From: Burkholderiales bacterium | Lineage (GTDB): Bacteria > Pseudomonadota > Gammaproteobacteria > Burkholderiales > Casimicrobiaceae | Reading direction: 5' to 3' | Assembly (NCBI GenBank): GCA_014378555.1 | Contig: JACMNN010000042.1 | Location: 1-33,350 of the forward strand | DNA length: 33,350 nucleotides | Part shown: one piece after another, positions 7,206-13,712 of the stretch | Numbering within the stretch: the first letter of the stretch is position 1 | How the letters are laid out: each line of letters begins with the position of its first letter | Notes under the pieces: model-generated | The model's input: the letters and a program-made list of their open reading frames with translations, nothing else | What the model was told of the DNA's origin: nothing | The model's database searches: none | Translations under genes and position numbers: made by a program

Positions 7206-8024
7206 TCAAAAAAATGCCATTGTGCGAACTTCGATGCTCTCGCGTTTTTGCGCGTTGGCGGCGGTGGTTGGGTCTTCAAAAGCGGTGTGGCCCATGAAGC
7301 GGGTACGGCCATCGGTGGCCGAATCGTAGGTTTTAAGCAGCAAGGCTTGATCGGCCTGCATGTTGGGAAAATACAGCCAGCGGTGCGTGGGTGCGTGCCG
7401 CATCACGTAAATTTCGCCGGTGCGTTCGCGGTATTTAAGCTGCATCAACAGCATGTCGTCAGGTGCGTGCGTAGTGGCGTCGCACATCGCCAACGGAAGC
7501 TCTTCCACGGGTCGGGACAGCGGCTTCCAGACGTTATAAAACGCCACTCTGCGTGTCAGCAAATCTTCGGCTTCATCGCCCATAATGTCGCGCACCCGCT
7601 GCGGGCCGCTGGCCACGGTGTAGTCACTGTGTACCAGCATTACAGCAGGCCGCTGCACCGCGGTTTGTTGCGCTAAATCAGCCGGCAATCGCTTGCGAAT
7701 GGTGTGATCAAACACCACCACCTGGCGGGCGCCGGTGTGTTCTTTTACATAGGCAACCACTTGTTCGTAAAACGCGGTTTTCACTGCATCATCGTCATCG
7801 AACTTTTGGAACGAGGCGCTGAATGCGTGGTGCTCAAAGCCCTCTTTGTCCACCGAGAGGGAATCGCGAATGGGCCACGCATCGCTGATGTCCATTTCAC
7901 GTAAATCAGTACCGGGCGGATTGAGCTTGGTGTCAGGCTCAGGGTCATAAAAATAATAGTCAGGCTGCACCCCGTTATCAACGGTGTAGTTCAAGGTGGT
8001 GCGGACCGATGCGAGTGCAGTCAT
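7206..8024 (-). CDS. CmcJ/NvfI (asaB-like) family Fe(II)/2-oxoglutarate-type oxidoreductase
   Basis: A 272-aa soluble protein resembling the CmcJ/NvfI/asaB family, known from cephamycin 7-methoxylation and fungal meroterpenoid and gibberellin-type oxidations. Seen: VVVFDHTIRKR near 102-112, an H132-x-D134 pair (VHSDYT) suitable for the 2-His-1-carboxylate iron site, VWKPLSRPVEELPLAMCD near 165-182, and the terminal signature GHTAFEDP with H246. These suggest an intact iron centre, but the substrate is unknown. The ATG at 8024 is used; a TTG two codons earlier is possible and neither has a clear ribosome-binding site. The glutathione transferase gene lies 45 bp upstream on the same strand, so they may be co-transcribed under the divergent LysR regulator. 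Confidence 0.82.
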   Translation of the reverse strand: MTALASVRTTLNYTVDNGVQPDYYFYDPEPDTKLNPPGTDLREMDISDAWPIRDSLSVDKEGFEHHAFSASFQKFDDDDAVKTAFYEQVVAYVKEHTGARQVVVFDHTIRKRLPADLAQQTAVQRPAVMLVHSDYTVASGPQRVRDIMGDEAEDLLTRRVAFYNVWKPLSRPVEELPLAMCDATTHAPDDMLLMQLKYRERTGEIYVMRHAPTHRWLYFPNMQADQALLLKTYDSATDGRTRFMGHTAFEDPTTAANAQKRESIEVRTMAFF

Positions 8025-8069
8025 GAGCAAGGTATTTCTACGTAAGGTTGAAGAAGCTGTGCGGATTTT

Positions 8070-8717
8070 TTACGCAGCGCGCGCGAGGGTGAAGCCCTCA
8101 CCCACCCACGTTGATTGCCAGCACGGCAGCGACTCAACGGATTCGGTGAGCCAACGCTGCAAATGCGGGTGCGGCGCCAGCGGCAATTTTTGCCAGCCAT
8201 GCAAGTGCCCAGCTGAGGCCAGCGCGATGTCGGCAAGGGTCGCGCCTGGCGTGCCGGCCACCCAAGTATTGTTGGCCAAGCGGGTATCGAGAATGCCCGC
8301 GAGCTTGTGGAATTGGGCGTTGTGCGCCTCAAGCACGGCGGCGTCTGGAGCCCCACCCAACAATGGCTTTACGCAGTTCTCAACCAAGTACACGTAGCAC
8401 GCCGGAAACCACGCTGCCGACTCCCAAAACATCCAGCGGTTGATGTCAGCACGGATCTTTAGGTCGGTGGGGTAGACCGCAGCATTGCCCATTTTGTCCG
8501 CCGCGTATTGCAAGATGGCGTTTGATTCCCAAAGCACAAAATCGCCGTCGCGCATGGCCGGTACCGACGCATTTGGGTTTATACCGATATAGGGCATTTC
8601 TTTTTGCGCGCCGGCAAAGTAGTCCACATGCTTTAAGCTGTACGTGGCGCCCATCAACGTGAGTCCGGCAATTACTTTGCGGCAGTTGATCGTGATTGGG
8701 TCGGCATAAATTTCCAT
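8070..8717 (-). CDS. Glutathione S-transferase family protein
   Basis: A 215-aa cytosolic GST. The N-terminal thioredoxin-like domain (about 1-80) shows MEIYADPITINCRKV with C12 at the position where catalytic Ser/Cys occurs, the conserved cis-proline in ASVPAM (P53), and the glutathione-binding ES pair (E64-S65) in LWESNAIL. The all-helical C-terminal domain carries the TLADIALASAG motif (N-capping region) near 160-170. The ATG has a strong ribosome-binding site (AAAGGAGAG, spacing 7). Family members conjugate or remove glutathione from electrophiles; the substrate is unknown. It precedes the CmcJ/NvfI-like oxygenase gene and diverges from a LysR regulator, a typical arrangement for a small inducible detoxification or catabolic operon. 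Confidence 0.9.
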   Translation of the reverse strand: MEIYADPITINCRKVIAGLTLMGATYSLKHVDYFAGAQKEMPYIGINPNASVPAMRDGDFVLWESNAILQYAADKMGNAAVYPTDLKIRADINRWMFWESAAWFPACYVYLVENCVKPLLGGAPDAAVLEAHNAQFHKLAGILDTRLANNTWVAGTPGATLADIALASAGHLHGWQKLPLAPHPHLQRWLTESVESLPCWQSTWVGEGFTLARAA

Positions 8718-8755
8718 AACAACGCTCTCCTTTGGTTTAACTTCAATTGTTTCGG

Positions 8756-8777
8756 CGATATCTTTTTTGATGTATCG
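8756..8777. promoter_or_regulatory. Candidate LysR-type operator between gst and the LysR gene
   Basis: An inverted repeat CGATA-N12-TATCG sits in the 159-bp divergent interval. LysR-type regulators usually bind such interrupted A/T-flanked palindromes between themselves and a divergent target. It is the only symmetric motif of that type I see in this interval. Functional assignment is inference. Confidence 0.4.
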
Positions 8778-8876
8778 CTCGGTCTCTAGCTTACGCAGTT
8801 TTCAAGATTTTTAGGGGGTAGCGGCGGCAAAAGTGCGCCGCTAAAACCGAAACCATTTGTTGCCAAAACAGAAACA

Positions 8877-9779
8877 ATGTCCATTAACTTTGAGCTTCTA
8901 GCCGCATTTGTACAGGTCGCGCATCTGCGCAGCGTGAGCGCTGCGGCGGCGCGACTCGGTACCAGCAAAAGCGTGGTGAGCAAGCGCGTGGCGACGCTTG
9001 AAACACAACTCAGCGCCACACTCTTTAGCCGCAGCACGCGCCGCGTTGCGCTCACGCCCGCAGGTGAAATTTATGTGGCTTTTGCTGAGCGAGTGGTGTC
9101 TGAAGCGGAGGCGGCAGCGCACGCAGTGAGTAATCTGCGCGCTGACGCAAGCGGCGTGCAGCGGGGGAGTATTCGCGTCACCGCGCCCGTCTCTTGGGGG
9201 CAGCATGTGTTGGCGCGGCGCCTGCCGCTTTTTCTACAGCGCCACACCGAGGTTGCCATCGAGTTGATTTTGAGCGACCAGATGATGGATCTTGCTTATG
9301 AGCGCGTGGACGTGGCACTGCGCTGGTCTGCTGCGGCGCCACGGGGTTTGGCCATTGAGCCGGTCGCGTTGGTGCGCTGGGTGGTTGTCGCCTCACCCGA
9401 CTATTTGTCGCAGGCCAGTGTTCCGCTGACGCCGGATGCGCTCGCCCAACATGAATGCATGTGCTATTGGCGCGCTGCAGGCGACGATGCTTGGGTGTTC
9501 GCCACCGACTCCGAGCGCGTGGCGGTGCAGGTACATAGTCGTTATCACGCAAACAACCCTGAAACGGTTTATGCCGCCGCGCGTCTGCATCTTGGCATTG
9601 CGCTGTTACCGCACTACGTGTGCGCCGAGGCTTTGGCCGCGGGTGAACTGGTGCAGGTGCTCTGCGACTGGCGACCCGAGACGCAGTTTGGCGACTACAT
9701 AAGTGCTGTGTCGCTGCCCGAAAAAATGCGGGTGGCGCGCATCCGGACGTTAATAGAATTTTTGCGCGAAGCTGGGTAA
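8877..9779 (+). CDS. LysR family transcriptional regulator
   Basis: A 300-aa regulator, normal LysR length. The N-terminal winged helix-turn-helix is clear: FELLAAFVQVAHLRSVSAAA, RLGTSKSVVSKRVATLETQL, then LFSRSTRRVALTPAGEIY (about residues 5-67). The rest is the co-inducer-binding domain with the SIRVTAPVSWG start of subdomain 1 and RYHANNPETVYAAARLHLGIALLP, close to the CrgA/DsdC-like clade common in Betaproteobacteria. It diverges from the GST and CmcJ/NvfI-like genes and is probably their regulator. It likely also controls its own transcription from the shared interval, which holds a candidate palindromic operator. The ligand cannot be predicted. Confidence 0.93.
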   Translation: MSINFELLAAFVQVAHLRSVSAAAARLGTSKSVVSKRVATLETQLSATLFSRSTRRVALTPAGEIYVAFAERVVSEAEAAAHAVSNLRADASGVQRGSIRVTAPVSWGQHVLARRLPLFLQRHTEVAIELILSDQMMDLAYERVDVALRWSAAAPRGLAIEPVALVRWVVVASPDYLSQASVPLTPDALAQHECMCYWRAAGDDAWVFATDSERVAVQVHSRYHANNPETVYAAARLHLGIALLPHYVCAEALAAGELVQVLCDWRPETQFGDYISAVSLPEKMRVARIRTLIEFLREAG

Positions 9780-9813
9780 ACCCCCCCCGGGCGGATAGTC
9801 ATCATCGGGCAGC

Positions 9814-9879
9814 GTGGGCAGCCTCTGCCCGCCATCACGTCACCTCAATTTGAGGTTTGGTGGGCACGGGGTGCCCACC
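9814..9879. repeat. Two small palindromes between convergent genes (box copy plus hairpin)
   Basis: 9814-9856 repeats the GGGCAGCCTCTGCCC box also found at 5533. Immediately after it, GGTGGGCAC-GGG-GTGCCCACC (9859-9879) forms a perfect 9-bp stem. They lie between the ends of the LysR gene and the leftward hydrolase gene. The second hairpin could slow transcription from either side, but no T-run follows on either strand. Confidence 0.65.
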
Positions 9880-9893
9880 GGAAACGCGCTGTG

Positions 9894-11096
9894 TTACTTC
9901 GCCAAAAACGCGCGAATTACATCCGCTGCTTTGTTGACCGCGAGCACGCCGTCCAGATGCCCGCCGTCGCCTTCGATCACAAACACATCCGCAGATTTGC
10001 CGAGGCTGCGCAATTTCGCTGCGGCTTTCTGTGACATTTCTGGCGGAAACACCAGGTCAGTCTGGGCTGGAATGAACAAGAATTTAGCTTTAATTTTAGC
10101 CGCGTCGTCTTCGACGTTAAACAGCTGGTTGGCCTTGGCCATGTAGATTTTGTTGTTGGCATCGGTGGTCACGGCGCGGGCAATACCGGCTTTGGTCAGC
10201 GCGTCTTCGCTGGCGAAGCGGTTGCCGATCGCGTCGGCTGGCGGCTTGCTGGCGTCCGCAGGTTTGTAGCCGAACGTCCGCTCAATCCAGGTCCAATGGC
10301 GCGTGGTGACGGTGACGAGCTTGAGTGCGAGCGCGATACCTTCGAGCGGCTCGCCGGTGGCGTAGTAGTCGCCGTTGTTCCACTTTGGATCAGCCTTGAT
10401 CGGCGCGACCCAAATGTCGAGCAGCGCAACCGCCCACGGCGAGATCGACAGGCCCGGCGAGATCACCGGAATCGCGCGATCTACAAAATCGGGATACAGC
10501 ACCGTCCACTCCACCGCTTGCACGCTGCCGCCAGAAGCACCTGCAACAGCGTAGAGCTTTTTTACGCCGAGCGAGTCGACCAACGCTTTGTGCACCACCA
10601 CCGAATCGCGCATCGCGATCACCGGAAAGCTCATGCCATACGGCTTGCCTGTTTCGGCGTTGATTGACGATGGGCCAGTGGTGGTGACCATCGGGTCTTT
10701 GGTGTTCAGGTTCGACAGCGTGTCGGCGCTGATGACGAAGAATTTGTCGGTATCAATCGGCTTGCCCGCGCCGATGATCGAATCCCAATAACCAGCACCC
10801 GCATCGGCCGCTTTGTATTTGCCTGCTGCATGCGAATTACCCGAGTAAAAATGGGCAATGAAAATGGCGTTGTCGCCGGTCGCATTTAACGTGCCGTAGG
10901 TCTCATAGCCGACCTTGACGTTTTTGATCACCTTGCCACCAAAGGTGGTGTAGCTCGGCAGCGAAAACACTTTTTTCTCGGTCATCAACGCTGCCGGCGC
11001 GACGGTCGCAGCTGGCGCTTGGGCGCAGACCCATGTGGCGCTGATGGCGCAAATATTGATGGCACTGGCCGCAGCCAAAAGTCGTAATAGTTTCAA
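9894..11096 (-). CDS. Exported alpha/beta hydrolase, MetX (homoserine O-acetyltransferase)-like
   Basis: A 400-aa protein. The TTG start at 11096 is preferred because AGGGGG lies just upstream and a signal peptide follows immediately (KLLRLLAAASAINICAISA, cleavage probably after a CAQA motif near residue 27). An ATG at 11192 would overlap the acetyltransferase gene and bury the signal peptide. The core is a MetX-like alpha/beta hydrolase: YETYGTLN near 65-72, AHFYSGNSHAAG near 81-92, the nucleophile elbow GASGGS with S188, D347 in AQTDLVFP and H380 in EGDGGHLDG, a complete triad. True MetX acylates homoserine in the cytoplasm and lacks a signal peptide, so a different periplasmic acyltransferase or esterase role is likely. 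It follows the GNAT gene on the same strand. Confidence 0.85.
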   Translation of the reverse strand: MKLLRLLAAASAINICAISATWVCAQAPAATVAPAALMTEKKVFSLPSYTTFGGKVIKNVKVGYETYGTLNATGDNAIFIAHFYSGNSHAAGKYKAADAGAGYWDSIIGAGKPIDTDKFFVISADTLSNLNTKDPMVTTTGPSSINAETGKPYGMSFPVIAMRDSVVVHKALVDSLGVKKLYAVAGASGGSVQAVEWTVLYPDFVDRAIPVISPGLSISPWAVALLDIWVAPIKADPKWNNGDYYATGEPLEGIALALKLVTVTTRHWTWIERTFGYKPADASKPPADAIGNRFASEDALTKAGIARAVTTDANNKIYMAKANQLFNVEDDAAKIKAKFLFIPAQTDLVFPPEMSQKAAAKLRSLGKSADVFVIEGDGGHLDGVLAVNKAADVIRAFLAK

Positions 11097-11154
11097 GAAG
11101 CCCCCTGTTTTTATAGCGCGTGAAAAACGCTTAACAGGTGTTTTAACACCGAAG

Positions 11155-11616
11155 TCAGGCCACTTCGACGATTTTCTTTTCCATGAAAACACTCAACGGA
11201 TCGTCGGGATAATCGCCGTACGGTCCGCGTGTTGCGTAACCCGCGCGAGCATAGAGCCCGTGCGCTTCGGGTTGATAAATGCCGGTTTCTAGCCGCAGCA
11301 AGTGGCATTCACGTTGCGCCGCGTGTGTTTCTAGATACGCGATGATGGCCTTCGCGATACCTCGGCCGCGTTGCGCAGGCGGCACGAACATGCGCTTCAA
11401 TTCACCGTAGCCGTCCAACAACACCACTGCGCCGCAACCGATGGCAATGCCTTCTTCGTCGCGCGCCACGGCAAACAATACGTTCGCAGCTTTAAGCGAC
11501 TCGATGTCGAGCAGGTGATTGCTCGCGGCCGGATAGAGCGGCGCTTGGTAAGCGTCGAGATCATCGATGAGCTGGATAACGTCGCGTTGATCGACGGATT
11601 CGAGGGCTATGTGCAT
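11155..11616 (-). CDS. GNAT family N-acetyltransferase
   Basis: A 153-aa single-domain GNAT protein that would transfer an acetyl group from acetyl-CoA to an amine. Seen: an N-terminal DAYQAPLYPAASNHLLDI segment typical of one GNAT subfamily, beta strands around GCGAVVLLDGYGELKRMFV, the acetyl-CoA pyrophosphate loop PPAQRGRGIAKAII (Q/R-x2-G-x-G/A motif), and LYARAGYATRGPYGDYPDDPLSVFMEK near the C-terminus. The ATG at 11616 matches the subfamily N-terminus; an ATG at 11634 and a TTG at 11637 are alternatives. The substrate is unknown. The gene ends 59 bp before the exported hydrolase start and could be co-transcribed with it. A Q-type palindrome separates it from the upstream ferredoxin reductase gene. 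Confidence 0.9.
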   Translation of the reverse strand: MHIALESVDQRDVIQLIDDLDAYQAPLYPAASNHLLDIESLKAANVLFAVARDEEGIAIGCGAVVLLDGYGELKRMFVPPAQRGRGIAKAIIAYLETHAAQRECHLLRLETGIYQPEAHGLYARAGYATRGPYGDYPDDPLSVFMEKKIVEVA

Positions 11617-11652
11617 CCCAATATTTTCCACCATCAATGGTTACATAGTTAC

Positions 11653-11717
11653 GTAGGCTGGGTTGAAACCCAGCGCCCACGATGGTGGAGTTAATGCTGG
11701 GTCTTGACCCAGCCTAC
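11653..11717. repeat. Q-type palindrome (isolated copy)
   Basis: Arms beginning GTAGGCTGGGT and ending ACCCAGCCTAC, with the inner hairpin GGGTTGAAACCC. It matches the Q elements of the 5.6-6.1 kb array in its arms but has a different centre. It lies 10 bp after the ferredoxin reductase stop, between two leftward genes, and may act as a weak 3'-end structure. Confidence 0.85.
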
Positions 11718-11727
11718 GAATCGACGG

Positions 11728-12828
11728 CTAGTCGAACACCGGCGAATCGACACCGAGCACCGTGTGCAGTTTGGTGCTGGTGGTGGTGTATTGCAGCGTA
11801 ACCTTCTTATCAGGGAAGATGTATTTCGCGCTGCCAAACGCGGCGAGTGCGGCCTCGTGAAAGCCAGAAAGAATGAGTTTCTTTTTACCGGGATAGGTGT
11901 TGATATCACCCACCGCGAAAATGCCGGGGATGCTGGTTTCAAACTTTTCGGTATCGACCTTGACCTGACGGCGCTCGATGTCCAAACCCCATTCAGCAAT
12001 GGGCCCAAGGCGTGGCGATAGGCCAAAAAAGGCGAGCAAATTGTCGAGCGGCAAGCGACGAGTAACGCCGTCAAGGCTGGTGACTTTCACTTCCTTCAAC
12101 ACACCGTCTTCAGCCTCAAATCCGGTGACTTGCCCGGTGAGGTGCATCATCTCGTGCGCATCGCTCATCGCCTTCATTTTGGCCACACTGGCCGGTGCTG
12201 CGCGGAATTCGTCGCGGCGATGAATAAGCGACACACTGGCTGCGATCGGCTGCAACGCGATGGCCCAGTCGAGCGCGGAATCGCCGCCACCGAGGATCAC
12301 CACATTTTTGCCTGCATACTTTTGCGGGTCGCGCACCCGGTATGAGAGCTGGCCGTTTGCTTCGAACTGCGTGATGCCCTCAATCTTCGGTTTGCGCGGC
12401 TGAAAGGCGCCAACGCCACCGGCGATAAAAATCGTTTTGGTGATGAAATTGGTGCCGGCAGCCGTGGCCACATCAAAGCGCCCGTCGTCACGTTTAGCCA
12501 CTAGGCTGACTTCTTGGCCCAAGTGAAATGTTGGCTTGAACGGCGAACATTGCTTAAGCAGACTGGCGGTCAGCTCTTGTCCGGTGCACACCGGAATTGC
12601 CGGAATGTCGTAGATCGGCTTGTCGGGATACAGCTCAATCGGCTGGCCGCCCGCCTGCACCAGCGAGTCAATGACGTGCGCCTTGATTTCAAGCAGCCCC
12701 AACTCGAACACTTGAAATAGGCCCACCGGCCCGGCGCCAATGATGACCGCATCGGCCTCAATTACGCCATTGGCCAAGGCCGCAGCCTGAGGAATTGCGG
12801 GGTTTACAGTCATATCCATGATTGCCAT
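11728..12828 (-). CDS. Ferredoxin/flavodoxin--NADP(+) reductase, thioredoxin-reductase-like type
   Basis: A 366-aa FAD- and NADP-binding flavoprotein of the thioredoxin-reductase-like (YumC-type) ferredoxin reductases. Seen: an FAD dinucleotide motif VIIGAGPVG near 28-36, [18 protein letters not shown] near 60-77, the NADP motif [13 protein letters not shown] near 177-189 with HRRDEFRA near 203-210, and the C-terminal [24 protein letters not shown] block. The CxxC redox pair of true thioredoxin reductases is absent, as expected for this family. It passes electrons between NADPH and ferredoxin or flavodoxin. It is monocistronic. An unusually clean palindrome sits 9 bp before the start codon. 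Two later in-frame ATGs, at codons 4 and 6, make the exact start uncertain. Confidence 0.93.
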   Translation of the reverse strand: MAIMDMTVNPAIPQAAALANGVIEADAVIIGAGPVGLFQVFELGLLEIKAHVIDSLVQAGGQPIELYPDKPIYDIPAIPVCTGQELTASLLKQCSPFKPTFHLGQEVSLVAKRDDGRFDVATAAGTNFITKTIFIAGGVGAFQPRKPKIEGITQFEANGQLSYRVRDPQKYAGKNVVILGGGDSALDWAIALQPIAASVSLIHRRDEFRAAPASVAKMKAMSDAHEMMHLTGQVTGFEAEDGVLKEVKVTSLDGVTRRLPLDNLLAFFGLSPRLGPIAEWGLDIERRQVKVDTEKFETSIPGIFAVGDINTYPGKKKLILSGFHEAALAAFGSAKYIFPDKKVTLQYTTTSTKLHTVLGVDSPVFD

Positions 12829-12837
12829 ATCGAAAAC

Positions 12838-12854
12838 TTATTGCGTTGCAATAA
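12838..12854. promoter_or_regulatory. Perfect palindrome TTATTGC-GTT-GCAATAA before the ferredoxin reductase gene
   Basis: A 17-bp perfect inverted repeat with 7-bp arms and a 3-bp centre begins 10 bp upstream of the reductase start. Length, symmetry and position suit a dimeric repressor or activator site. The regulator is not identifiable from the window and no second copy was noticed. Confidence 0.5.
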
Positions 12855-12911
12855 TTCTAAAGCGGTGGCGTAACGGTAATCCATCTGTAGCCGCATTTAC
12901 TTATTCCTAAT

Positions 12912-13640
12912 TTGCTCGATAAGTACAGGTGTGCTGTCAAACTCGGAACGTCATTCCGAAATTGTCATCTGCGTTGTTTATTCTTGCCGCTGGAGCCCGA
13001 AAACAGGCGCAAGGGTCGCAACATCACAACACATTTCACAGCTCGACGCTGCTTAGCGTTGATTTTGACGACACTGAGCTTTGCGACTGTTTGGGGCGAT
13101 ACGCCGTCGAGCAGCAATTTCGTGATGCCTGCGAGCGTTATCAACAGCGGCGGCGGCGATATGGCCTCCACTAATTACAAGCTCTCTTCATCGCTTGGCG
13201 ACAGTACGTTTGGCGCCCGTCAAAGCAGCGCCAATTTAGCGCTGAGCCCCGGCTTCTGGCCGACCGTGATCGGTGTAACGCAGGGCTGTGTGCTTGACAT
13301 CGACGGCGATCAAACCATTTCTGCCACCAGCGACGGGCTGATGCTGTTGCGCGCCATGCTCGGCCTCACCGGCGACGCAGTGACCGCGGGCGCCACAGTG
13401 CCCAACGCTAACGCGCGAAAAACATGGCAGCAGATCGCGCCCTATGTGCACCTGGCCGCGTTGGATCTCGACGGTAGCGGTGATACAAGCGCCGCGACCG
13501 ACGGCGTGCTGTTGCTGCGGGTGATGTTCGGCTTGACTGGCAGCGCGGTCACGCAAGGCGTCGTCGCGGCGGGCGGTCGCAGCTGGAACGACATTCGCAC
13601 TTATCTGAACACCTACTGCGGCGGAAATTTCTCGCCGTAA
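12912..13640 (+). CDS. Exported dockerin-like protein with two calcium-loop repeats
   Basis: The open frame is 242 codons from a TTG at 12912; a TTG at 12984 is another option, and no start has a convincing ribosome-binding site, so the N-terminus is uncertain. A hydrophobic stretch CLALILTTLSFATVWG (about 47-62) looks like a signal peptide. Next comes a STNYKLSSSLGDSTFG...LALSPGFWP module, common in secreted bacterial surface proteins. The C-terminal half has two similar repeats, each with an EF-hand-type loop: DIDGDQTISATSD (129-141) and DLDGSGDTSAATD (185-197), each followed by GLMLLRAMLGLTG or GVLLLRVMFGLTG. This resembles a type I dockerin. C126 and C236 bracket the domain and could form a disulphide. 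It lies 72 bp upstream of the propeller gene on the same strand. Confidence 0.75.
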   Translation: MLDKYRCAVKLGTSFRNCHLRCLFLPLEPENRRKGRNITTHFTARRCLALILTTLSFATVWGDTPSSSNFVMPASVINSGGGDMASTNYKLSSSLGDSTFGARQSSANLALSPGFWPTVIGVTQGCVLDIDGDQTISATSDGLMLLRAMLGLTGDAVTAGATVPNANARKTWQQIAPYVHLAALDLDGSGDTSAATDGVLLLRVMFGLTGSAVTQGVVAAGGRSWNDIRTYLNTYCGGNFSP

Positions 13641-13712
13641 CGCGCAACGCCCCCAGCATCCGTCTGCACATCCTGACGCTCCTACAACCCATAAAAAATC
13701 TCCGAGAAAATT

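Noticed and set aside
12929-13174. Alternative frame at the start of the dockerin-like gene, possibly a frameshift
   Set aside because: The signal-peptide-like hydrophobic stretch and the secreted-protein module are already in the longer frame, so no frameshift is needed to explain the protein. The unclear start remains noted.
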